In this document: one piece after another, positions 46,277 to 60,057 of the stretch
Numbering within the stretch: position 1 is the first letter of the stretch
Layout: each line of letters begins with the position of its first letter
NCBI GenBank assembly: GCA_031260145.1
Contig: JAIRKL010000008.1
Location: forward strand, 1 to 64,000
Length of the DNA: 64,000 nt
Direction of reading: 5' to 3'
DNA from: Mycoplasmataceae bacterium
Lineage (GTDB): Bacteria; Bacillota_I; Bacilli_A; Mycoplasmatales; Mycoplasmoidaceae
Notes under the pieces: generated by a model
What the model was told of the DNA's origin: nothing
The model's database searches: none
Seen by the model: the letters and a program-made list of their open reading frames with translations, nothing else
Position numbers and translations under genes: made by a program

Positions 46277-46636
46277 ATGAGATCAACAAATGGACCTAAA
46301 ACTTTAAAAAGAAGAAAGGCTGTTAAAGAAAGAGTTAGTGGCGCTTGAGGTACCAAACACACAAGTTATAAAATTGCTCGTCAAACTATGATTCGTCAAG
46401 CTGTTTATGCTTTCAGAGATAGAAAAGCTAAAAAAGGTGAATTTAGAAGAATGTGAAATAATAGAATAAATGGTATTGTTCGTTCATTAGGCTATACTTA
46501 TTCTAAATTTATTAATGCTTTAAAACTTCAAAATATTGAAATTAATAGAAAAATGTTAAGTGAACTTGCAATTAATGAAAAACAAAAATTTATTAACTTA
46601 GTAAATGAAGTTATGAAAAATGAAAAAACTGCTTAA
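46277..46636 (+). CDS. rplT: 50S ribosomal protein L20
   Basis: A 119-residue basic protein that binds 23S rRNA early in 50S assembly. Signatures are KTLKRRKAVKERVSGAWGTK, QAVYAFRDRKAKKGEFRRMW and NGIVRSLGYTYSKFI. Two TGA(Trp) codons hide it from standard-code gene calling. AAGGAGA 11 nt upstream (46259-46265) is a good Shine-Dalgarno, in contrast to the leaderless rpmI. Confidence 0.96.
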
Positions 46637-46722
46637 TTTAATCATTTTTTAGATTAAATCCAAGTTAGCTTAATTTCTAAAATTTAATATTTTTTATATT
46701 AATTTTTATACACTTTAAAAAT

Positions 46723-48066
46723 TTATTTCAAACTATTTAAAAGATCCATAGGATTCATACCTCTTGAAATCCTTCTTCCTACTTCTGACATTTTATCTCT
46801 TGCTTGTTCTCATTCTCTAATTAATCTATTAAATTCTTCTGCATTTCTTCCACTTCCCTTAATAACTCTAATTTTTCTTGTGGACTCTTTTTTAAATAAA
46901 CTTGGATTCTTTCTTTCTTTTTGAGTCATTGAATTCAATAAAATAATTCAAACTCTCATCTTTTTTTCAGCTTCTTCGACTTGAGATTCTGATATTTTCC
47001 CCGCTTGTGGAATTAATGCGGATAAAGAAGAAAGATTACCCATTTTATTTATTTGTTGTGTCTGAATTAATAAATCTTCTAAATCCATTTTACCTGCTAA
47101 CATTTTGGTGAATGATTTTTTAACTTTTTCCTTATCTGCAATATCAATTGCTTTTTCAGCTAATGTGGTTATATCTCCAAGTCCTAAAATACGATCTGCA
47201 ATTCTGTTTGGATAAAACTTCTCTAATGTCCCGATTTTTTCTCCCATTCCGATAAAAACAATTGGGATATTTAAAAGTGATGTTAAGCTTAATGCTGCAC
47301 CACCTCTTACATCTCCATCTAACTTTGTAATAATAAAACCAGAAATATCCAAATATTTATTAAATTCTGTTGCAACATTACTTATTTCTTGTCCACTCAT
47401 TCCATCGGCTACAAAGAATATTTCATCAGGATTAATCTTATTCCTTATATTAACTAATTCTTCCATAAGTTTTTGATCAGTTTGTAATCTACCAGCAGTA
47501 TCAAAAATTATCAAATTATCCTTGTTTTCACTAGCTTTTAATATCGCCTCATTTGCAGTTAAAACTGGATTTTGTGTACCATGTTCATAAAAATCACAGT
47601 TAGTTTGTTTAGAAAGTGTTCTTAATTGTTCGATAGCAGCAGAACGGTAAATATCCAAACCAACAAGCATTGGTTTTTTGTTGTATTTTTTTTGGAAAAA
47701 ATTAGCTAATTTTGCACAAGAAGTGGTTTTACCAGAACCTTGTAAACCAACCAACATTATTTTAAGTATTGGTTTCTCAGTTTTTATAACCTTTTCTTCT
47801 TTTCCAAGAATATTAATTAATTCTTGTTTAACATTACTAATTACAAACGAAGATGCATCTTGCCCAATATTTAATGTTTGGCCAACAATATTGGTTTTAA
47901 CATTACTAATAAATTTTTTAACAACTTCTAAATTAACATCAGCATCCAATAAAGATATTTTTATTTGTTCAAGAAGTTCTTTAACATCTTCTTCATTTAT
48001 TGTTAAATTATCTAGTTTTTTTTTAAAGTGCTTTGCAACTATAGAAGTTATTAAGGATTTAAACAT
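46723..48066 (-). CDS. ffh: signal recognition particle protein Ffh
   Basis: A 447-residue SRP GTPase. The NG domain has GLQGSGKTTSCAKLA (P-loop), LIIFDTAGRLQTDQ, ITKLDGDVRGGAALSL, and FIGMGEKIGTLEKFYPNRIA. The Met-rich M domain continues past the first TGA(Trp) near 46944 through KIRVIKGSGR to a stop at 46723-46725, so a standard-code call would lose the SRP-RNA-binding helices. -10 TATAAT lies 18 nt upstream of ATG within a palindrome shared with the divergent glycosyltransferase gene. Confidence 0.97.
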
Positions 48067-48080
48067 AAAAAAGTGTCAAA

Positions 48081-48090
48081 TATAATTATA
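48081..48090. promoter_or_regulatory. palindromic bidirectional -10 element
   Basis: TATAATTATA is a perfect 10-bp palindrome carrying TATAAT on both strands. On + it ends 7 nt before GTG 48094; on - it ends 18 nt before the ffh ATG 48066. The two start codons are only 27 nt apart. Confidence 0.65.
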
Positions 48091-48093
48091 TTT

Positions 48094-49161
48094 GTGAAGA
48101 AAATCCTTACAAATATTTATCAAAATTTTGAAATAACTGTATTAACTCCTTGCTATAATTGTGCAAACACTTTAGATCGACTTTTTAAGAGTATTAAAAG
48201 GCAAAATTATCCTTCTAATTATGTTACAATAATTGTTTTAAATGATGGTTCGACCGACAATACTTCTGAAAAATTACATGAATGACAAAAGAAATTTAAT
48301 GAAGGAAAATTCATAATTTTTGAAAGAAATAATGAGGGGATTGCATCTGGACGAAATTTCTTAATAAAACAAGTTAAAACTCCATGATTTATTTGATGCG
48401 ATTCTGATGATTATTTTGAGAAATGTGCTTTTACAAGTTTTGTTAATGCTTCTTCAAATGGAACTTGCGATTTTGTTGTTGGAAAAACATATAGACAAAT
48501 TGGAAAAAAGAAAATAAAATGATGATTAAGCAATTTTGTTTATAAAAATCCTATTAGTTATTCCAATAATAATATCTTTTTTTTATGGAATAAACTCTTC
48601 AATACTAAATTTTGAAATTCCCTAAATTTTTATTGAGAATTAGGTTGTGATATGCTAGAAGACACAGGACTTAGTGCAACAATCTTAGCTAATTCTGATA
48701 AAATAGGTTCAACTAAAAAATACACTTTCACATGAGTACAAAATAATAATTCCTTTTCTTCTGTAAAAAAGACAGTTACTGAGGCTAAATATACACAAGT
48801 TATTAAAAATTTTGAAAATTCATTAATTCATTTTTTGAAAGATCGTAATTTTTTCCAACTTTCACATAAAGAAAAAAAAATACTCAAAAATAATATTTAT
48901 GATTTTTTAATGCAAATCTTTTGTTGCTATGTTCTTTTTCCATCCTTTTATTCTTTCCCAAAACAAGAACAACAGTATCTTTCTTATTTATTTTATTCTA
49001 AGAAACGTTATGAAATAAATTCCATATTAAATAAGTATAATCTTAAATTTTCTTGTCCTCCTGGATGATGAAGAGGAATAACTTTTTTTGCATTAAATCT
49101 TAAAAAACGATTCAATGTGAATAAGTATAAAGTATATGAATATTTAAAAACTGAAAAATAA
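48094..49161 (+). CDS. family 2 glycosyltransferase
   Basis: A 355-residue GT-A enzyme. ITVLTPCYNCANTLDRLFKS and VLNDGSTDNTSE form the nucleotide-sugar site, GIASGRNF follows, and WCDSDDYF holds the DxD metal motif. It probably glycosylates a lipid or surface protein; acceptor unknown. GTG 48094 is chosen because TATAAT ends 7 nt before it; an in-frame GTG at 48073 lies upstream of that box. Many TGA(Trp) codons. Confidence 0.88.
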
Positions 49162-49281
49162 TTATTTTAGATTTTTTAATTCTCTACAAAATAAAATTGA
49201 ACCCGATTAGTAATTCATACTAATTTCAAAATATTTATTGTATAATATCTATGATATAAAAACAAGTATTCATGGGTTTTC

Positions 49282-49297
49282 AAAAAAAAAAAAAAAA
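49282..49297 (+). repeat. A16 homopolymer upstream of giant lipoprotein gene
   Basis: Sixteen consecutive A residues, the longest homopolymer I see in the window, ending 47 nt before ATG 49345 and upstream of the likely -35 position. It may act as an UP-like element whose length varies. Confidence 0.85.
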
Positions 49298-49344
49298 CAA
49301 ATGACAATTTAGAAAAAATAGTTTTTGTTAATAAGAGTAGGATT

Positions 49345-52300
49345 ATGAAGTTCAATAAAATCAACATCTTTAAATTTTTTGCTTTACCAATTATTTCAAT
49401 TACTGCATTAACTTCTTTAATAACACTTACTTCATGTAGTAATAAAAATACACAAAAAACAGCAAAACAAAATGCAATGGATGCTTTGAAGTCTTTAGAA
49501 AATGCATTAGCGATAAAACTTTTCTTTTCCACGAATTTCCAAACATTTGCAAGAGAAATATTAAATGAAGATTTCAATGCTGAAAATGACAAAGGTACCT
49601 TATATGATCTTGTTGATTTTTTAACAAGTTCAAATGGAATTCATTTAAATAGTGCTTTAAACTCCTCAAGCATGATCTATGATCTTGTAGAATTAGGAAA
49701 AAAAGATGGTATCATTTCAAAAAGTAAAACAGTTCCTGGACCTAATGATAATAAATGAAATCAACTTATTACCAAAATTCAAAATTTCGGTAAAAAAGTT
49801 CTTGATGTTCAAACTTTTGATAGTACTTTAATACTTACTTCCTTATATGAAACTTCTTCTTCATTATCAAGCTTATTAGAATATGGTTCTTTAAAAATCC
49901 AAGGTGAAAATTTTGACTTTATTCAAAAAGATCTTTCTTCACAAGTTGTCACATCATTTGAAAAACTTTGTTCAAATATTGAATTTCCTGAAGGCATCCA
50001 AATATCAATAACTGGTGATACTACACTTGCAATGTTAAACTCCCTTCTTTACAATTCTCTTTTCTATTCTAATGAAACTTTAAAGTCCGTTTCTAAATCA
50101 AATGATTTATTAGCCTTTGCGATTTCATACACCGAACTTATGTTTAAATTACAACAAAATCGTTCTGCTTATGAAAATGCACAACATCTTGCATCCATCT
50201 TAGCTTCTATGCCTCGTTCAAATGATACAACCATTTTTCAAGCTTCATTTAATAATCATATTAGCATAGCTTCTAATCTTGAAAACTCCTTAAATGGAAT
50301 TAATTCCGAAATTCATAGTATTAATGATACTAAAATTGATACTTTATTATCTTATTTTTTTTCTACTACATCATTATTATTAAACAAATCAATTAACACT
50401 CCAACAGAAAAATGAGAAGCATTAGAAGGAACGTTATCTGAACTTATTTCTTCATTTGAAATATATAACACAAAACAAGACACATTGGATAATATATATG
50501 AGTATTCACTTCCTTATTTAATGAATATTGTGGATGTAGATACATTTAAGCTAAGTCAGGCACTTGTACCCTATCACCCAATTTATGTATATGATTTAGA
50601 TGTTAATTATGCGGTTGATGATTTTGTTGCTGCTTACAATGAATTAACGCAAGGTTCCTTATATTCAAACTCTTCTTTTAAAGAAGCGTTTTTATCCACT
50701 AATTCTAATGGACAAAAAATAATCTCCAATAATTTACAAGAAGCAATTGGAACTGTTCAAGAATGGAAAAAACTTAACACCTCTTTTGCGAAATTTATAA
50801 GTTTTAATGCAATATCATCTTTATACAACAAACCAAATATTGATAAAGAAAAAAAACTTGTTAGTTTATTAGAAAATGTACCCCAAGGGTTTTCTAACCT
50901 CGTTTCTGATATTAATCCTCTTATTGATGAAAAGAGTCAAATTAATAATGAGTCAACACTTCAAGATTTATTCAACTTAATAAAACAAGATGCATCATTA
51001 GTTAAAATACCTGCTTTTGGAGAAAATGCTCCTGATTCTTATAAATGAACAAACCTAGCAACAACTCTAATAAGAATAATAAAAGCATTTAATCAAGTTA
51101 ATTTTTACAATATTGATATTGAAGATGTAAAATCAAGTGGTGAAAAATATGTCGACACAACTTCCACAATAACAATTACTTTCCCTCAACCAATGTATTT
51201 TTCCTCCGACACTATTTTTTCTAATAAGGTTCATGTTAAAGCCAACGGTTTAAATATAAATACTTCTAGTGTTGTTGCTAATAAAACTGACAATTTAATT
51301 ACATCCATAACAATTACTTTGAATGACGATTCTAATTTATGAAGACAAGATGATTTAGCATATATCTCTATTGATGAAATTCATGATGATTCAAATTTCT
51401 ACCATTTTAACATTTCACCAGTTTTATTAAATAAACAAAAAACTGGTGCAACATTAACATTATCTTCTGATAGTAGTTCTTCTGAAAAAGATACAAATAT
51501 TATTACTTTGTCATCATCTGTTGGATTTAATGAACTTGAAAAGGAAGATTTTATCAATAAAGTTCATTTGCAAAATACTACCCAAAACAAAGAAATTCAT
51601 TATCCTTCTTCTTCATTATTCCTTTCAAGTGATAAAACAACAATTAATGTGATTTTAAGCGATTCTTGAAGTATTGAACACCCTCAATGAAAAGAAGGAG
51701 ATTCTGTTCAAGTGAGCGTTGATGATATTACCAAAAATAGTATTAAATACTCTTTTGAAATCAACTCATGTTCATCTATTACTTTTCACAAAACCCCAAT
51801 ATTAATTAATACACCAATTATCACAAATAATGGAAAAATTGATGAAACTGATACAACAATGATAGTGGTAGAATTACCAAATTCTATTAGAGGATTAACT
51901 AATGAAATATTAAATTCAAAAATATCAATCTCTAATACAACACAAACCAGTAACTCAATTACATTAGGTAATATTATCATTAATGATGGAAAACAATTGC
52001 TACTTCCTATAACTTCTGTAAAAAACTGACATGAAGGGGATATTTGTGAAATAGAAATTTCAAATTTTGAAGCAAATGGTGTGGCTTATTCCATTCCTAA
52101 ATTAACAACCACACTTCATTCAAGTCCATCTAATATAGCTTTTACTTACGCCACTAATGGTTCCTTTGGAACAGAAAATACAAATTCAATAACTTTAACC
52201 TTTCCTGAATCAACATCTAAACTTTCAGTAAAACCAACAAGAAAAGTCGGTGATGCTCCAACTAGTGATGTTCCAACATTAGATATTTCAATAACAAATA

Positions 52301-54873
52301 ATAGAACTAAACTTCCACTAACTTCAGAAATAAATACTTCAACATCTAATACTATTACTGTTTCATTAACTAATGCTTCTGAATGAAAAGAAGGCGATAG
52401 TGTTGATATTAAAATAAAAAATATCAGATGTGATAATGTTTTATATTCATTCACGTCATTAACAAATCCTAATGTTCCTTTATTACATAAACAAGCTACT
52501 ACCATTAATTTTTCTTACACAACAGATGGAACTTCTACTGTAACTAGTTCACGTATAGTATCAATTAATTTTTCAAATATACCAACTGATTCTACCTTTG
52601 ATAAAAAAGATTTCGAAAATAAGATTCATATTAAAAATACAACTAAAAACAAAGAACTTTCATTTACATTAGATTCAATAAGTGGTAATACAATGAAGCT
52701 TTCCCTATTATCCCCAAATGAATGAACTAATAGTGATAAAATTGCTGTAACACTCGATTCTTTTGCAAAAGACAATGTTGCTTATGTTTTTAATTCAAAT
52801 ACATCAAATGACATTTTTCTTTGAAAACAAGCATTAAATGAATCTTTTGAAGCAACCTCTGATGGCGAATTTTGAAAAACTACTGACACAAAAATAACAA
52901 TTTCATTAAAGGATGAAATTTCCTCTCTTTCTTCTTCTATTCTCACTGGCAAAATCCATTTTAAAAATATTGTCACAGGTTCAGAATTAACGCAAGGAAC
53001 TATTACAATTTCAAATAATAAAGAAATCATGGTCCCTCTTTCAAATTCAAATGAATGGAAAAATGGTGATAATGTTGAAGTTAAAATTGATGATTTTAAT
53101 ATTGAAACAACAACTTATAAATTCAGCACTATAGCAAAAGTAATAATGCATCAAGTACCAACAGAAGCATCTTTCACTGCATCCTTTGAAAAAGGCGAAA
53201 TCAAATGAGATTCTAAAACTGATCACTTTTTAAAAATTCAGCCAACAAATGTATATGGTTTAACGAAAGAAGAATTAACAAATAAAATACATATGATTGG
53301 TTCTTCTAGTGGCGATTTATCAAAAGATTTAGATGTTATTGAAGTTGATATCGATAATACAACAAAAAAAGTTAACACAATAACTCTTGCAATTTTGACT
53401 AATGAATTTATCAATGGAGAAACTATGACTATTTCAATTGACGATATTTATTCAAATTCACTAAATAATTTATATTATTTTTCTAGTTCATTACAATTAT
53501 CTATTTCAAAAGCAAATGAAGTTATTAATGCTTATGTTCTAACTAATGGTACAGATAGTATTGAAACATCTTTTCAAATAACTGTTAAACTTTTAACTCC
53601 AATCATTGGTTTGAAAAAAACTGATTTAGAATCTAAATACACAATTAAAAATGTTACAAGAAATGCTTTAAATGGTGGTGATAATTTCATTAATGCTGCT
53701 ATATCAAGTGTTACTTCAAATGAAATAACCTTCAACATTACTAATTCTTCTCAATGAGATAATGGTGATGAGTTTGAAATTGTATTTGAAGATTCAATTG
53801 CTAATTCATATCAAATCAATATTCTTGAATATCAGCCTTTGTATAAAGTGGCAACAATTATCGATTACACAATCACTATTGATGGTGCAAAAGATTCAAG
53901 CAATACCACAACTATTGTGTTTAATGATGAATATATTAGTATAAATCTTTATTCATTAAATCTTGAAGTAAAAAACAAAACAAGAAACACAAAAATTACT
54001 TATGAAAAAGTTTTTGATAAAACTGTAAATTACAGCAGATATTATTGTTTACAACTTCCTAATTCTTCCGAATGAAAAGAAGGCGATGAAGTTTCAATAT
54101 CTTTCAAAAATCACAACATTAAAAAAGAAAACTATTCTTTCCGTAATGTTAACTCTAAAGAAACATTATTACTTCATAAAGCTCCTAATGTTGAAAATTT
54201 CTCAATTATAACTAGCGGTTCTGCAAGTTCAGTGAATACAACTAATATTAGAATCAACAATGTTTTTATTTCTCAAAATCTTAATAAACTGACATTTGAA
54301 GTTAAAAATAAAACTAAAAACACTACTATTACACATAAAGTTGTGCAACCACAAGGCTATGATTCTAATAATCCAATAATTTATTACATCCAATTGCCTT
54401 ATTCTTCCGAATGAAAAGAAGGCGATGAAGTTATTATTGACTTCTCTCCATATACTGATAGTGATGGAATTACACATGTATTTAATCAATTCGCAATAGG
54501 AACATTGCATAAAAAAATAATAAATGAAATCATTTATTTTACTGCTGCTACTGGTAATAGAGGAGATGGCTATCAATATGTAAACATAACATTACCTAAA
54601 AAAATATTTGATGAAACAAAGGATCAAAAGCTATTGAATTCCTTAAAAATTGAATTGATCACTGAAGATAATACAATAATTACTTCCGACATCGGTGTTT
54701 TAATACCAACAATGGATGATGAAAAGCAAATACTCACTTTCACTATTGCAAGAAATAATATTGATTATGATACTGTTATTAACAAAGTTAACCTTAGTTC
54801 ATTAATTATTGATGAAGTTAATTATTCCTTTATTTATTCTGGTGCACCATTTAAAATATTTGAAGGATATTAA
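49345..54873 (+). CDS. giant repeat-containing surface lipoprotein
   Basis: A 1,842-residue lipoprotein, the largest gene here. The signal peptide ends in SLITLTSC (Cys31). Residues about 32-560 are helical. From about residue 570 to the end there are about ten tandem domains of roughly 110-120 residues, each with a strand motif like SSEWKEGDEVxIxF. Copies lie near 51340, 51690, 52030, 52385, 52725, 53050, 53405, 53755, 54070 and 54410. They look like beta-sandwich (Ig-like) modules of an adhesin stalk. Two C-terminal copies share KEGDEV exactly; others are degenerate. Many TGA(Trp) codons, usually within the Trp of the repeat motif. Confidence 0.85.
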
Positions 54874-54951
54874 TGCTATTTTCGATGCAAATTTACTGTA
54901 AAACCATTTTTAAATTTAATTTATTAAATTTTAAATATAATACAATTAATT

Positions 54952-56326
<1,375 letters not shown>

Positions 56327-56328
<2 letters not shown>

Positions 56329-56348
56329 ATTTATTTAAATAAATTTTT
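56327..56348. terminator. AT-only palindrome between convergent genes
   Basis: AAATTTATTTAAATAAATTT is a perfect palindrome followed by T residues on the + side, overlapping the eno stop and lying before the convergent ABC transporter genes. It may be a weak terminator. Low thermodynamic stability makes this uncertain. Confidence 0.35.
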
Positions 56349-56388
56349 CTTTCGAGTTTTTTATTTAAAATAATTTTAAATTCAAATT

Positions 56389-58203
56389 TTACTCAAATTG
56401 TTTTTTATACAATTCTGTATAATCTCCATTTTTTTCTAAAAGTTCTTCATGTGTTCCTGATTCTTTGATGCTTCCATTTTTAATAACAATAATTTTATCA
56501 CATTTTTTTATCGTACTTAAACGATGAGCAATAATTATTGAAATTTTTCCTTCCATTACTTCTTGTAAGGATTCTTGTATTTTCCTTTCAGTTTCCACAT
56601 CAATATTAGAAGTTGCTTCATCAAGGATAATTACTTTTGATTTATGAATAAGTAATCTAGCAATTGCTAATAATTGTTTTTGTCCAATACTAATACTCAT
56701 TATTGAATTTACTATTGTTTCAAATCCTTGTGGCAATGAACAAATGTAATCATAGATTTTTGCTTTCTTACAAGCATTGATTAAATCTTCTTCTGAAATA
56801 TTTTGTGTATTATAAACAATATTTTCCCTTATTGTTCCGTAAAAGAATCAAGGTTCTTGATTAATTATGGAAAATAAACTTCTCACTTGTGAAATTTTTA
56901 TATTTTTTATATCCATGCCATTAATAAGAATTTTTCCATCACCGCATTCATAAAATCTCATTAGAAGATTTAATATTGTAGTTTTTCCACTTCCGGTTTC
57001 GCCAATAATGCCTATTTTTTGATTCTTACTAATTTTGAGATTAAAATTATTGATAATATTATTATTTTGCTCAGTATACCCGAAAGAAACATTTTTAAAT
57101 TCTATTTTCTCAATACTTTCAATTTTTTGAATTTCTTTCTCATTTTCTTCTAATACTTCTTCATTTTTTAAGAAAACATTGCATCTTTCCAAAGAAGTTA
57201 GAGTGGAAGTTAAACCAATGATTGATGTGGAAAAGTTAGTATATGGAATTTGTGCTAATTGAATCAAGATTAAGAAAGAAGGAATTGAAAAAATTGGTGA
57301 ATTTTCATTTGAAGATGATAAAAAAGTGACAATAACGCTATATAAACAAATGATAGTTACATTAATATAATAATTAACATTTATAAAAGCGTTTTGCAAA
57401 CTAGTTATAAAAGATACTTTCTTTGTTGATTTGTGTAGTCTGTATGAAAGTTTCTCAAATTCTTCTTGTGCTTCCTTCTCCTTATTATTCATTCTAATTA
57501 AAAGTGTATTAAGAAACATTTCCGAAATATTTTGATTAACATTATCTAAATCTTTTCATTTATTTTCTGTTATCTTTTTTGTTTTTTTAGTAATTATTCG
57601 TACAATTAAGAAAATTATTGGTGCTGTAATCAAACATAAAATACCCATTTTTCAATTAATGATAAGCATCGAAATAGTTGTTCCAAAAAAGATGATAATT
57701 GAAGAAAATATACCGGAAATTCCTCCTAAAAAGGTATTTGAAATGTTTTGAGTATCATGAACCAATAATGTTATTATGTGTCCTTGACTAGTTTTTTCAT
57801 AATAAGAAAAAGGAATCTTTGGTATTTTTTCAAACATTCTTTTCCTTAATGAGAAAGTAATTTGTTGGTCAAAAATAGAAGTAAAAATAGTATTAGGAAC
57901 ATCACAAAATAAAAATTTCACTAAATAAATAATAATAATCATCATTGCAGAAAAAACAAATTTAGAAAACAATTCCTTTTCTACAATATTTTGATTTAAA
58001 ATTTTTTCTAATTCTTCAATAATATTTTGTAAAAATAATGGAATGATTGTGCTTACTAATGAACCAACAATTCCTAAAAAAGCAAGTATTAAAATGACAA
58101 AAATAGTTTTCTTCTTTCCTAAAAAATCAAATGCAAAACTAAAAATCGAATATTTTTTTTTAAAAAAAACTTTGTTTAAATTGTTTAAAAAATTACTTTT
58201 CAT
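56389..58203 (-). CDS. ABC exporter half-transporter (canonical Walker B, altered signature)
   Basis: A 604-residue protein with a six-helix type I exporter domain (about 1-320) and an ATPase domain. Walker A is GETGSGKTT, and the Q-loop region is SIINQEP. The signature is SISIGQKQ instead of LSGGQ, Walker B is VIILDEATSNID with catalytic Glu, and the switch His lies in IIAHRLST. Its start overlaps the end of the partner gene by 11 nt. Together they form a heterodimeric exporter of lipids, peptides or drugs; substrate unknown. TGA(Trp) codons split the frame under the standard code. Confidence 0.93.
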
Positions 58204-60034
58204 ATAGTGCCTCCATTTCTGAAATTTGATTTAAAACGATTTGTTTATATTGAATATTTTTTAAAAATAATTCCTTGTGATTTCCTATTCCTTTAATTAC
58301 TCCATTCTCAATATAAACAATTCTATCTGCTTTAATAACTGTGTTAATTCTTGAAGAGATGAAAATTTTAGTGGAATCCTTAAAATTTTTTTCAAGTTGT
58401 TTTCTTAATTTAACATCAGTTGAATAATCTAATGCACTAAAACTATCATCAAATATTAAAATTTCATGTGGTTTATTAATAGCAGTAGCTATAGCTAATC
58501 TTTGTTTTTGTCCACCACTAATATTTGTGGCATTTTGTGAAATTATTGTTTTATATTTTTCTGGTAATAATTCAATAAATTTTTCCGCTTGTGAAATTTT
58601 TGCTGAGTTTTTTATCGCATTTAATTGTTCAAATGTTACTTCAGAATTTAAAATGTTGTAATTTAATCCAATATTCTTTTCAATAGAACGATTTAAAAGA
58701 TTTGAACGTTGCATAACATAACCAATTTTATTTCTTAAATCATTTATTTGATAATCTTTAATATTTATATCATTGATCAAAATTTCGCCTTCATCAGGAT
58801 CAAAAAAACGTGGAATTAAGTTTACTAATGTTGTTTTTCCACTTCCAGTTGGTCCAATTATTCCAATTGTTTCCCCAGGATTGATTGTTAAATTAATATT
58901 TTTAAGGCAAAAAACAGCAGAATCTAAAAATTTAAAAGAAACATTCTTAAATTCTATTTTACCTTTTATTTTTTGTGTAATCCCTAATTTTTCATAGTTG
59001 ATAACTATTCCATCAATAATATCAATTTTTGCCTTTAATATTTCATTGATTCTTTTTGAAAAAAAGAAAAGTGTTGGAATATAAATGCAAAGTAATATCA
59101 ACCCTTGTAAAGAAGAAAAAATAATTCCAGCAATATATGAATACGAAACTAAAGTTTCATAAGTAATATTGGAATTTTGATGATTATTATTTCATAGGAT
59201 GCCACCAATTAAATATATTGAAATTGAAAAAATAAAAGAAAATAAATTTAAAGCAGGGTAGATTAAATTAATTCCAGAAAGATAAACATTTGATTTCTTT
59301 AATGTTTTACAATTATCAAATATTTTGTTTTTATGAAATAGAAAAGCATCAAAAGATAATATTGTTTTTAATCCTGTTGTAATTTCGATTGCATTTGAAT
59401 TTAAAATTTCGAAAGATTTTTGCATTTTTTTTACCTTTGGTAATATTATTGGTACTAATACTAAAATTAGTAATAAAAAAAATCCAATTATTGCTAAACC
59501 GGATAAGATAAATGGTGTTGAATCAATATGTTTGTCATCGGGGTGCAATATATTCTTTGAAGAAGGATTTTGAAAAGCAATAGTAAAAAAAGAAAACAAT
59601 ATTGTTGCTGGCGCAGTTATGAAAAGTGATAAAAAACCAATAAAATTTTGTTGCAATCATTCAAGTTCTGCTGTTGTTCTAGAAATTATGTTATTAATTC
59701 CAATCTTTTCAATTTTTGCAAGTGAAATTTTATTAACTTTTAAAAAGATTCTCGTTCTGATATAATGGATGATTTTTGAAGAAATATAGTTAGCTAAAAA
59801 AGCATTCATTAAAAAAAGAAAAATAAGGATAAAAATCCATAAAATCATGAAAAAAATTGACATAAAAATTTCTTTTTTGTATGATTCAAAATCATTCGAA
59901 GAAGTGTATTGAATAATTTCACTAATTCGATTAGCTAAATCAGAAATTATAAACGCTTGAACTAATGAAGCAATAATTAATAAAATGAATAAAAATCATT
60001 CAATTTTTTTAAAAAATTTGAATAAAAGTTTCAT
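58193..60034 (-). CDS. ABC exporter half-transporter (degenerate ATP site partner)
   Basis: A 613-residue partner of the gene at 56389-58203. A membrane domain (about 1-330) is followed by an ATPase domain with Walker A GPTGSGKTT and a good signature NISGGQKQRLA. Walker B is LIFDDSFSALD (Glu replaced by Asp), and the switch region ISSRINT lacks the His. These lesions and the altered signature of the partner fall in the same composite ATP site, as in known asymmetric exporters. ATG 60034: TATAAT ends 7 nt upstream, shared with divergent obg. Internal TGA(Trp) codons. Confidence 0.92.
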
Positions 60035-60041
60035 ATTATAA

Positions 60042-60049
60042 ATTATAAT
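60042..60049. promoter_or_regulatory. symmetric bidirectional -10 element
   Basis: ATTATAAT again, as at 1851-1858, with TATAAT on + (60044-60049, 8 nt before ATG 60058 of obg) and on - (60047-60042, 7 nt before ATG 60034 of the ABC gene). Only 23 nt separate the start codons. Confidence 0.7.
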
Positions 60050-60057
60050 ATGTGCAT

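Noticed and set aside
52146-52505. Antisense frame inside the giant lipoprotein
   Set aside because: Complement of repeat-rich coding sequence, with no -10 box or sensible start.
51330-54480. Regularly spaced repeats considered as a CRISPR array
   Set aside because: The repeats are degenerate protein domains about 340 bp apart within one open frame, not short identical repeats with spacers. No cas genes are seen.
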